From assembly GCF_030388665.1 (NCBI RefSeq), contig NZ_CP128846.1, forward strand, positions 3,884,001 through 3,948,000: DNA of 64,000 bases, read 5' to 3'. The stretch is from Streptomyces flavofungini (GTDB lineage: Bacteria > Actinomycetota > Actinomycetes > Streptomycetales > Streptomycetaceae). Numbering within the stretch: position 1 is the first letter of the stretch; every line of letters starts with the position of its first letter. Below the pieces are notes generated by a model. That model was not told the DNA's origin. It searched no databases and worked only from the letters and a program-made list of their open reading frames with translations. Both the position numbers and the translations under genes were made by a program. This document shows, one piece after another, positions 9,633 through 17,072 of the stretch.

Positions 9633-10013
9633 GTGCCGAATACACCCGGGTCCGCCGGGCCGCCGGAAGTGCGCGTACCGCACCTCGTGGGGCTGATGGC
9701 GATGGACGCGCGCGAGCGGGCCACCGCGCACGGTGTGCTGCTCGCGGCCCCTGACCGGCCCGGCTTCCACGACCTGGTACTCGACTACGTCGTACGCCAG
9801 TACCCACCGCCCGGCGCCGAGGTCCCGCGCGGAGCCGTCGTGACGGTGTGGTTCGACGTGGGGCCGCACGAGGGCGGGGGCGGCGCGGGCGTGCGCGAAC
9901 CGCGCCACCCCGGACCGCCGGGCGGCGGACTGCGGCGGGAGCTGGAGGAGCCGGGACCGCCGGACGTGCCGGGGCAGCCTGAGGTGGGGGTCGGCAGCGT
10001 GGGGAGCGGCTGA
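9633..10013 (+). CDS. Small PASTA-domain protein
   Basis: The first 75 residues look like a single PASTA domain (VRVPHLVGLMAMDARERA ... PPPGAEVPRGAVVTVWFD), a module that in other proteins senses peptidoglycan or beta-lactams. The remaining 50 residues are Gly/Pro/Glu-rich. There is no signal peptide or membrane helix, which is unusual because PASTA domains normally work outside the cell. GTG at 9633 is preferred because a G-run (9619-9624) lies 8 bases upstream; GTG at 9624 is the alternative. The stop codon is the first base triplet of a 37-bp tandem repeat. Confidence 0.75.
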   Translation: MPNTPGSAGPPEVRVPHLVGLMAMDARERATAHGVLLAAPDRPGFHDLVLDYVVRQYPPPGAEVPRGAVVTVWFDVGPHEGGGGAGVREPRHPGPPGGGLRRELEEPGPPDVPGQPEVGVGSVGSG

Positions 10014-10121
10014 GGCACCGGGACGGGTCCGGGGCACCGGAAGCGCCTGAGGCACCCGGACGGGTCCGGGGCACCGGAAGCACCTGAGGCACCCGGACAG
10101 GCCCGGGGCACCGGAAGCGCC
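10011..10121. repeat. Three tandem copies of a 37-bp repeat
   Basis: Units run 10011-10047, 10048-10084 and 10085-10121, each beginning TGAGGCAC and ending near GGCACCGGAAG; a fragment of a fourth follows. Copies differ at a few positions. The unit is not a multiple of three and lies between converging genes, so it is probably noncoding. Confidence 0.85.
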
Positions 10122-10208
10122 TGAGGCGGCGCGCGCCCAGGGCGTGCGCCGCCTCGATCCCCGTGCACCGGGGGCTTCTCCGGGGGCCGCTCCCCCGCGC
10201 ACCGGGGC

Positions 10209-13151
10209 CTATCCCGTGAGGTGCCAGGTGTCCAGCGCCGTCTGGTGCGTCTTCGCGCCGTGCCCGGCGGGCCAGAAGTCCTCGCGCCAGGAGAGCTGGA
10301 GGGCGTACTCGGTGCCGTTGGCCGCGATGTAGCTGTGGTTGAGCGCGTGGATCGTGCGGTCCGCCCGGTCCTTGTACGTGTACTCCCAGACCGCGGCCGG
10401 GCGCCCCCGGAAGGTGGTGTCCTCCAGGCGGAGGCGCCGGTAGTCCGACTTGTCCGGGTCCTTCTTGGCGTGCGCCTCCATGTTCTTCATGTTCCCGTAC
10501 GAGGTGTAGTCGGCGTTGTCGATGACGCCGATCTGGAAGTTCTCCGGGCCCGTCAGGCCGGCGTACGTGACCTGGGTCGGGTTGTCGCCACGCTCGCGGG
10601 ACCAGCCGTCGGGCACGGCGAACGAGAAGCCCTTCACGTCGGTCACCCGCTGCGAACCCGCGGGCACGGGGGCGTCGTCGGCGCTGTCGTCCGACCCGCC
10701 GCCCGTGCTCCCGGCCGAACTCCCCGCCGTGGTCCCTGCGGTGCCACCGGTGTCCGTCGTCGGATCGGGCGTCGAGGGACCGACGGGGTCGCCGGTCGGC
10801 TCCTGCGAACCGGGCGGCGTGACGGGCTCGTCGGTGCGGCTGACGCCCGGGCTGTCGTCCTTGCCCTTGGCGTCGGCTTTGCCGCCGTCGTCGTCCTGCC
10901 AGATCAGCAGCCCGGCCGCGGTGCCGCCGCCGATGACGAGGGCGCCGACGAGCGTGGCCACCCAGACGCCCGTCCGCCCGCGCGGCCCGCCCGGGCCGTT
11001 CCCGGGTGCGCCCGGGTGGCCGATCCGGAAGGCGTGGGGGTCGTACGGGGTGGGGGCGGCGCCGTGGGGCGGGGTGCCGTGGGGCGGGGTGCCCGGGGCC
11101 GGTGGCGCCGGGGTCGGGATGCCGCTCTGGGTCGGCGCGGCGTGCGGATCGGGAACGGGCCCCGCACCGGCGCCCGGACCGCCACCCGGAACACCGGCCG
11201 CACCACCGGCCGCACCGCCACCCGGACCCCCGATCCCGCCGGAGCCGAACTGCCCACCGGAGCCAGGCACTCCGCCGGAACCGGACGGCGGCCCTGGCGG
11301 GTTCGGCGGCCCGCCCACCCCGCCGCCCTGCCCGGCCATCGCCGCGAGCAGCGGCCCGAGGACCAGCCCGCCGGCCACCCACAGCAGCCCGAAGAGCAGC
11401 ACGTCCGGCATGCTCACGCCGCCTTCGATTCCGGCCGTGGCGGAGTCACCGCCGTACCCGACCTCCTTCGCCGACGTCTCCACGCCGAAGCCGCCGATCG
11501 CGGCGAGCAGCAGGTACAGGCCGAAGAAGAGGCCCCCGGCGAGGATCTGCTCGCCCCGGCCCGCGCACCGGCGGGCGGCGAGCACACCGATCGTCAGCGC
11601 GCATGCCAGACCGAGGGCCAACGCACCCACGACCGCACCGGAGTTGAACAGGTCACCGAGCTCGGAGAGTGCGAACGAATGACTCTCGGAGTTGTCGCCG
11701 TACGCCGAGCGCCGCCCGTCCGCCTCCGCCTCAAGGGGCGCGCCCCAGCCGACACCGAGCGCCGCGATGCCGAGGTTCGGCAGCACGAGCAGCGCGACGA
11801 GGTACGGCGAGACGCCGGAGTCGCGCGCGTCGGACGCCTCGGTCAGATCGGGGATCTGGGTGAAGGCGAAGTAGCCGACGGCGGAGGCGAGGACGAGGAC
11901 GATCGCGAGTGCGCGCACGGTCACACCGGCGGCGCGCACGAACGACTGCGCGCCGGGGCGCACGGCCAGCCAGTGGGCGAGGTCGTCGCGGTGCAGGACC
12001 GCGGCGGACACGACCAGGGCGAGCCCGAGCGCGCCGAGCATCGCGAGGAACGGAGCCGACGACACCTCCACGTCCCGGATCTCCGGCTGCGCGAACAGTC
12101 CGAGCACCAGGACGCCCAGAGCCGTCAACACGCCCACACGAACGGCCGCTTCGAGCCCGGCCGTCGTACCGGGACCGCCCGTCCCGTACGCGGCGGCGCG
12201 CCGCCGCAGCCGGTTGTGGAGGACGCGTACGCCGATGAGCAGCGCGACGACGAACAGCGCCGTGACCGTCAGCGGGACCAGGTGCACCGACACGGTGCCG
12301 TCGATCGCGGACTCCGACGACCGGTACGAGGACGAGCCGTCGAAGCCCCGCTCCTCGCGGCCGCTCAGCGTCACGTCGCCGCCCACGGCCTGGAGCGCCG
12401 TCGCGAGCGAGATCCGCAGCCGGTCAGTGAAACCGACGACGTCATCGCCGTCCTGGCCGTACGTGGGGATCGCGCACCCCGCGGCGGTGAGCAGCAGCAG
12501 CGCGAGCGGCCACAGCGCGGCCTGCGCGGCCCCGGCCCAGTCGCCGCGCGCGGCCCGCCCGATGAAGGCACCCACGGGCGAGGGCACGACGGGCCCCACG
12601 GGCGGGGCGGGCGGAGGCGGGGTGTGCGGAGGGGCCGCGGGAGCGGGAGTGGCGGCCGGGGGCGGAGGTGCGGCCGGGGGCGCCGGGGCGGCCGGAGCGG
12701 GGGTGGCCGCGGGAGCGGGCGACTCCGGGGCTGGGGGAACCACCAGGGTCGCGGGGTGAGTCGGGGCTTCGGGTGCTGCGGGTCGCTCGTCGTCCGCGGG
12801 CACCTTGTCGGTGCTGACGGGCCCCTCGGCCTTGCCGACCTTGCCGACCTTATCGACCTTGCCAGCCTTATCGGCCTTGCTGGCCTTATCGGTGTTGACG
12901 GGCTTGCCCGTGTCGACGGGCTTGCCCGTGTCGACGGGCTTGCCCGTGTCGACGGGCTTGCCCGTGTCGACGGGCTTGTTGGCCTCTTCGGTGCTGACGG
13001 CTTCGTCGGAGGGGGCCTCGGAGGGGGCCTCGGACGGCACCGCGTCCTCGGGCTCCTGCTCCTGAACCGGTGGGCGTTCGCGCCCGCATCTCATGCAGAA
13101 GCGGGCCTCGTCGGGAGCTGGAGCCCCGCAGTCGGGGCAGTTCGACGCCAT
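10209..13151 (-). CDS. Zinc-ribbon multipass membrane protein with extracytoplasmic C-terminal domain
   Basis: This 980-residue protein of unknown function starts with a zinc ribbon (CPDCG ... CMRCG, residues 5-23). A charged and repeat-rich linker follows, including GKPVDT repeated four times, then a Pro/Ala-rich stretch. About ten hydrophobic segments lie between residues 200 and 600. After a Gly/Pro-rich linker there is one more helix and a C-terminal domain of about 150 residues starting FSFAVPDGWS. That ending resembles lipoprotein domains of Ser/Thr kinase-type sensors and is probably outside the membrane. Neighbours are menG and the PASTA gene, with no obvious shared operon. Confidence 0.85.
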   Translation of the reverse strand: MASNCPDCGAPAPDEARFCMRCGRERPPVQEQEPEDAVPSEAPSEAPSDEAVSTEEANKPVDTGKPVDTGKPVDTGKPVDTGKPVNTDKASKADKAGKVDKVGKVGKAEGPVSTDKVPADDERPAAPEAPTHPATLVVPPAPESPAPAATPAPAAPAPPAAPPPPAATPAPAAPPHTPPPPAPPVGPVVPSPVGAFIGRAARGDWAGAAQAALWPLALLLLTAAGCAIPTYGQDGDDVVGFTDRLRISLATALQAVGGDVTLSGREERGFDGSSSYRSSESAIDGTVSVHLVPLTVTALFVVALLIGVRVLHNRLRRRAAAYGTGGPGTTAGLEAAVRVGVLTALGVLVLGLFAQPEIRDVEVSSAPFLAMLGALGLALVVSAAVLHRDDLAHWLAVRPGAQSFVRAAGVTVRALAIVLVLASAVGYFAFTQIPDLTEASDARDSGVSPYLVALLVLPNLGIAALGVGWGAPLEAEADGRRSAYGDNSESHSFALSELGDLFNSGAVVGALALGLACALTIGVLAARRCAGRGEQILAGGLFFGLYLLLAAIGGFGVETSAKEVGYGGDSATAGIEGGVSMPDVLLFGLLWVAGGLVLGPLLAAMAGQGGGVGGPPNPPGPPSGSGGVPGSGGQFGSGGIGGPGGGAAGGAAGVPGGGPGAGAGPVPDPHAAPTQSGIPTPAPPAPGTPPHGTPPHGAAPTPYDPHAFRIGHPGAPGNGPGGPRGRTGVWVATLVGALVIGGGTAAGLLIWQDDDGGKADAKGKDDSPGVSRTDEPVTPPGSQEPTGDPVGPSTPDPTTDTGGTAGTTAGSSAGSTGGGSDDSADDAPVPAGSQRVTDVKGFSFAVPDGWSRERGDNPTQVTYAGLTGPENFQIGVIDNADYTSYGNMKNMEAHAKKDPDKSDYRRLRLEDTTFRGRPAAVWEYTYKDRADRTIHALNHSYIAANGTEYALQLSWREDFWPAGHGAKTHQTALDTWHLTG
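12897..12979. repeat. In-frame 18-bp tandem repeat in the zinc-ribbon gene
   Basis: Four exact 18-bp copies beginning at 12897, 12915, 12933 and 12951 plus a partial copy encode repeated GKPVDT. Perfect DNA identity between copies suggests recent slippage, so copy number probably varies between strains. Confidence 0.9.
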
Positions 13152-13185
13152 CGGAATGCTCCGTTATGGGGAGATGCATCAGGGG

Positions 13186-13214
13186 ACGTGATCGGCGTGT
13201 GCCGACCGTCACGT
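13186..13214. terminator. Imperfect hairpin between menG and the zinc-ribbon gene
   Basis: Arms ACGTGATCGGC and GCCGA-TCACGT pair over 11 bp with a 3-base bulge and a GTGT loop. It may end menG transcription or act as an operator for the downstream gene. A second short dyad (CTCTCC-3-GGAGAG) at 13282-13296 lies directly after the menG stop. Confidence 0.4.
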
Positions 13215-13297
13215 CCCGGCCACGGCAAGTGGCCAGGACATATCAACTGACACATCTTCTCCGGCGAACGGTTCCCGTCAACTCTCCGGCGGAGAGG

Positions 13298-14002
13298 CTA
13301 GTTCGGCTTGAACCCCCGGTGCAGCGCGACCACTCCGCCCGTGAGGTTGCGGTAGGCCACCTTCGACCAGCCCGCGCCCTGCAAAAGGGCGGCGAGTTCG
13401 GGCTGGTTGGGCCAGGTGCGGATGGACTCGGCGAGGTAGACGTACGCGTCCGGGTTGGAGCAGACGGTGCGCGCGACGGGCGGCAGCGCGCGCATCAAGT
13501 ACTCGATGTAGACCGTGCGGAACGGGCCCCACGTCGGCTCGGAGAACTCACAGATGACGACGCGGCCGCCGGGCCGCGTCACCCGGTACATCTCGCGCAG
13601 CGCGGCGTCGGTGTCCTGGACGTTGCGCAGGCCGAAGGAGATCGTGACGGCGTCGAAGGTGTCGTCCTTGAACGGCAGCTTCATCGCGTCGCCCGCGGTG
13701 AACGGCATCCACGGGTGCCGCTGCTTGCCGACGCTCAGCATGCCGAGCGAGAAGTCGCAGGGCACGACGTACGCGCCCGCCTGCGCGAAGGGCTGCGAGG
13801 AGGTGGCGGTACCCGCGGCGAGGTCGAGGATCTTCTGCGCGGGCCGCGCGTCGACCGCCTGTGCGACCGCCTTGCGCCAGAGGCGGGCCTGGCCGAGCGA
13901 GATCACGTCGTTGGTCAGGTCGTACCGTTCCGCCACGTCGTCGAACATCGAGGCGACTTCGTGCGGCTGCTTGTCCAAGGAGGCTCGGGTCACGGGGACC
14001 AT
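13298..14002 (-). CDS. menG: Demethylmenaquinone methyltransferase
   Basis: This SAM-dependent methyltransferase of the UbiE/MenG family methylates demethylmenaquinone in the last step of menaquinone synthesis. At 234 residues it has the normal length. Visible features are [18 protein letters not shown] near the N-terminus, the SAM-binding motif [12 protein letters not shown], and the family segments [10 protein letters not shown] and [12 protein letters not shown]. It is downstream of mqnC and the imidazolonepropionase-like gene, 97 bp apart, and transcribed with them. Confidence 0.95.
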   Translation of the reverse strand: MVPVTRASLDKQPHEVASMFDDVAERYDLTNDVISLGQARLWRKAVAQAVDARPAQKILDLAAGTATSSQPFAQAGAYVVPCDFSLGMLSVGKQRHPWMPFTAGDAMKLPFKDDTFDAVTISFGLRNVQDTDAALREMYRVTRPGGRVVICEFSEPTWGPFRTVYIEYLMRALPPVARTVCSNPDAYVYLAESIRTWPNQPELAALLQGAGWSKVAYRNLTGGVVALHRGFKPN

Positions 14003-14099
14003 TGTGTCAGGGTGGGCCTGGTCCCTGGCCGGGGGCTTCGTCCGCGGGTTGTCTGTGGTCGCTCGCGCAGTTCCCCGCGCCCCCTTGGCAGGCCTGCGC

Positions 14100-14654
14100 T
14101 CAGCGGCGCCTGAAGACCAGGCGGCCTTCGATGGACGTGGCCAGGCATGTCTCGTCGTCCGCGAGGATCGCGAAGCCGGCTTGAGCTCCCGGGGCCAGGC
14201 GGGGCTGTGGAGGCGGGCCCGTGATGACCATGATCCCGGAGCGGGTCACCGCCGTGCGGACCGCGGGGTGGGTGAACGGGCCCGCCAGGGCCGTGGTGCC
14301 GGTCGCGAGCAGGCGTTGCAGGCCCCGCCTCGCGCTCGCGCCCCAGCGGGTGTCCGTCATGTCCAGGGCGGCGAGGGCGGGGCCGGTCAGGGGGTCGGTG
14401 CCGAGGGTGTCGGCCTCGCGGGGGTCGGGCCAGTACGCGGACTCCAGGAGGGCGACGGCGTCGGGCTCGAAGCGGCCGGGGGTGAGGATCCCGTCGCCCC
14501 AGTCGCGGACGCGGGCCCGCTGGCCGTACTCCGCGAGGAGTTCCTCGTACGGACCGATCGCCGCGAAGCGGGAGCCGTCGACGACGACGGCGTGCCCGGG
14601 GGCGACCGTGCCGTCGTCGGCCGCGACCCCGCGCACCCGGTGAACTGTCAGCAA
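14100..14654 (-). CDS. Imidazolonepropionase-like domain protein, apparently lacking a catalytic barrel
   Basis: The 184-residue protein resembles the composite beta-domain of amidohydrolases (N-terminal [20 protein letters not shown] and a C-terminal return strand [19 protein letters not shown]), but the metal-binding barrel is missing. No HxH motif follows the first beta-sandwich, where [16 protein letters not shown] takes its place. It lies 15 bp after mqnC in the same operon. Amidohydrolases do act in one version of the futalosine pathway (aminodeoxyfutalosine deaminase), so this could be a relict or a regulatory paralogue. That link is inference; the protein is probably not an active deaminase. 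Confidence 0.75.
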   Translation of the reverse strand: MLTVHRVRGVAADDGTVAPGHAVVVDGSRFAAIGPYEELLAEYGQRARVRDWGDGILTPGRFEPDAVALLESAYWPDPREADTLGTDPLTGPALAALDMTDTRWGASARRGLQRLLATGTTALAGPFTHPAVRTAVTRSGIMVITGPPPQPRLAPGAQAGFAILADDETCLATSIEGRLVFRRR

Positions 14655-14669
14655 AGCGGGGCCGGTCGG

Positions 14670-15869
14670 CTAGTTCGCGGCCAGGAGCTTGAGCTCCGGG
14701 TGGGCCGTGCCGCCCTCGATGGCCGTGGAGGAGATGTGCGAGGCGACGCGGTCGTCGACGGGGTCGTCCGCCGGGTCGTCGTGGACGACGAGGTGCTCGT
14801 ACGTCGTGGCGCGCTGGGCGGGGACGCGGTCCGCCGTCCGGATCATGTCGATCATCTCGCGCAGGTTGGAGCGGTGCTTGGCACCGGCGGAGGAGACCAC
14901 GTTCTCCTCCAGCATGACCGAGCCGAGGTCGTCCGCTCCGTAGTGCAGGGTGAGCTGGCCCGCCTCCTTGCCGGTGGTGAGCCAGGAGCCCTGGATGTGC
15001 GCGACGTTGTCGAGGAAGATCCGGGCGATCGCGATCATGCGCAGGTACTCGAAGATCGAGGCCTGGGTGCGACCCTTGAGGTGGTTGTTCTCGGGCTGGT
15101 ACGTGTACGGGATGAAGGCGCGGAAGCCGCCGGTCCGGTCCTGTACGTCGCGGATCATGCGCAGGTGCTCGATGCGCTCGGCGTTGGTCTCGCCGGTGCC
15201 CATCAGCATCGTGGACGTCGACTCGACGCCGAGGCCGTGCGCCGTCTCCATGATCTCCAGCCAGCGCTCGCCGGACTCCTTGAGCGGGGCGATGGCCTTG
15301 CGGGGGCGCTCGGGCAGCAGCTCGGCGCCGGCGCCCGCGAAGGAGTCGAGCCCGGCGGCGTTGATCCGCTGGATCGCCTCCTCGACGGAGACCTTGGAGA
15401 TCCGGGCCATGTGCTCGACCTCGGACGCGCCGAGGGAGTGGATGACCAGCTGCGGGAAGTCCTTCTTGATGGCGCTGAAGTGGTGCTCGTAGTACTCGAC
15501 GCCGAAGTCCGGGTGGTGGCCGCCCTGGAACATGATCTGGGTGCCGCCCAGCTCGACGGTCTCCGCGCAGCGGCGCAGGATGTCGTCGAGGTCGCGGGTC
15601 CAGCCCTTCTTGGTGTCCTTCGGGGCGGCGTAGAACGCGCAGAACTTGCACGCCGTCACACAGACGTTCGTGTAGTTGATGTTCCGCTCGATGATGTACG
15701 TCGCGATGTGCTCGGTGCCCGCGTAGCGACGGCGGCGTACGGCGTCGGCGGCGGCGCCGAGCGCGTGCAGCGGGGCGTCGCGGTACAGGTCGAGCGCCTC
15801 TTCGGCGCTGATCCGTCCACCGGCGGCGGCGCGGTCGAGAACGGACTGAAGGTCGGCCTTCTCGGTCAC
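14670..15869 (-). CDS. mqnC: Dehypoxanthine futalosine cyclase
   Basis: This radical SAM enzyme cyclises dehypoxanthine futalosine in menaquinone biosynthesis. The 4Fe-4S motif CxxxCxxC is present as C70, C74 and C77 (CVTACKFC). Family segments include IMFQGGHHPDFGVEYYE, MLMGTGET and FIPYTYQPENN. The length of 399 residues is normal. GTG start. It is the first gene of a short operon with the imidazolonepropionase-like gene and menG. The partner gene mqnA lies about 34 kb away in this window. Confidence 0.95.
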   Translation of the reverse strand: MTEKADLQSVLDRAAAGGRISAEEALDLYRDAPLHALGAAADAVRRRRYAGTEHIATYIIERNINYTNVCVTACKFCAFYAAPKDTKKGWTRDLDDILRRCAETVELGGTQIMFQGGHHPDFGVEYYEHHFSAIKKDFPQLVIHSLGASEVEHMARISKVSVEEAIQRINAAGLDSFAGAGAELLPERPRKAIAPLKESGERWLEIMETAHGLGVESTSTMLMGTGETNAERIEHLRMIRDVQDRTGGFRAFIPYTYQPENNHLKGRTQASIFEYLRMIAIARIFLDNVAHIQGSWLTTGKEAGQLTLHYGADDLGSVMLEENVVSSAGAKHRSNLREMIDMIRTADRVPAQRATTYEHLVVHDDPADDPVDDRVASHISSTAIEGGTAHPELKLLAAN

Positions 15870-15954
15870 CGGGCGTCCCTTTCGTAAGGTCCAGATGGGC
15901 GGACAGATCCTCTTCAGCGTACGCCAGGCCCCTGGGTCTCTTGCGGTGCGGGGG

Positions 15955-16686
15955 CTAGGCCGTGTACGCCCCGAGCAGCAGCCCCGCGAAGGTGCCGCCG
16001 AGCAGGAACGGACCGAACGCGATCGCCGTCCTGCGGCCCGCCCTGCGCACGGCGACGAGCCAGCCGCCGTACACGCCCGCGAGGACGAAGCCCGCGAACG
16101 TGCCCAGGAGCAGGACGCCCCAGCCGTACCAGCCGAGGACGGCGCCCAGCGCCACCGCGAGCTTCACGTCGCCGAACGCCATGCCGTTCGGATTGATCAG
16201 GAACAGCACGAAGTAACCGCCGCTCAGGACGAGCGCGCCGAGCGCCGCGGTCGTCCAGGAGCCGCCCTGCTCCGGCAGGACGGCGGCCACGCCGAGCAGG
16301 GCGAGGGCGGCCGCGCCCATCGGCAGGGTCAGGACGTCCGGCAGCCGCATCACGGCGAAGTCGACGGCCGCGAGGACGACGGCGGGGGGTGTGAGGAGCA
16401 GCCACACGACGAGTTCCGGGCGGGGGCCGGTGGCCGTGGCGAGGGCGGCGCAGGCCGCTGCGGTGACGAGGGCGAGCAGCAGGGCGCGGACCTTGCGGTA
16501 GCCCTCGTTCCCGCAGCCGTCCGGCCAGGGGCCGAGCCAGCCCTTGACCTCGTGCTCGCCGCTCGGGCAGCGGGTCTGCCACGGCTCCCCCGGCGGGACG
16601 GAGAACCGGTACGCGGCGCGCGGCAGCAGCACGCCCGCGGCGGCGCCCCAGAGGACGGCCCCCACGACGATCAGGGTCTGCTGCAC
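15955..16686 (-). CDS. Type IV prepilin peptidase (A24 family)
   Basis: This membrane aspartic peptidase, 243 residues and about eight hydrophobic segments, cleaves leader peptides of Flp-type prepilins. The two catalytic Asp regions appear as AVDFAVMRLPD and FGDVKLA. A short N-terminal loop with CPSGEHEVKGW and a later Cys may be a remnant of the zinc/methylase loop of larger prepilin peptidases. It follows the Tad genes on the same strand, 386 bp after the BTAD gene, and should process the Flp and TadE-type pilins encoded upstream. GTG start. Confidence 0.9.
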   Translation of the reverse strand: MQQTLIVVGAVLWGAAAGVLLPRAAYRFSVPPGEPWQTRCPSGEHEVKGWLGPWPDGCGNEGYRKVRALLLALVTAAACAALATATGPRPELVVWLLLTPPAVVLAAVDFAVMRLPDVLTLPMGAAALALLGVAAVLPEQGGSWTTAALGALVLSGGYFVLFLINPNGMAFGDVKLAVALGAVLGWYGWGVLLLGTFAGFVLAGVYGGWLVAVRRAGRRTAIAFGPFLLGGTFAGLLLGAYTA

Positions 16687-17072
16687 GGTGCGCTCCGCTT
16701 CGGGTCGGGGGACGTGAGGGGTACGGGCCGGTGGGTGGTACCGCCGCTACCGCGGCGGATCCTGCCACCCGCCCACCCGTTCACCCTGCGCCACCCGGTG
16801 ATCCGGGGGGGGGCAGCCGGGGTCGGTCTCGGATGACAGTTTCGCTTGGGGAGGCGGGGCGCCTGGGGCGGGGTGGGGGGCGGGTTCGCCCTGGGGGGGG
16901 CGAGGGCTCCCGGGGAACCCGGGTCCCACAGCAAGGGGCGGGCGGGAGAGGCCGCCGCGACGCGACGGCGGGGGGCGGGGGTTGCCGCGAAGCGGCGGCG
17001 GGGGCTGCCGCCGGGGGCGCGCCGAGTCCGACGGGGCCGGGCCACCTGGTCGACGCGCCCACGCGAGCAGCC
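16687..17072. other. Intergenic region with G-rich strand (quadruplex candidate)
   Basis: No gene is supported between the prepilin peptidase and the BTAD gene. From 16848 to 16910 the plus strand has at least six runs of four or more G separated by short loops, which fits a G-quadruplex. From 16953 to 17015 there are several short GC hairpins (for example CCGCCG-8-CGGCGG) just after the BTAD stop that could act as a terminator. Confidence 0.5.

Noticed and set aside
10221..13250. 1009-codon open frame on the plus strand opposite the zinc-ribbon gene
   Set aside because: It has antisense composition with no domain and no ribosome site, while the minus-strand frame has a zinc ribbon, membrane helices and a clean start.
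13515..15887. 790-codon open frame on the plus strand across menG and mqnC
   Set aside because: It covers two firmly identified genes on the other strand and shows no protein features.
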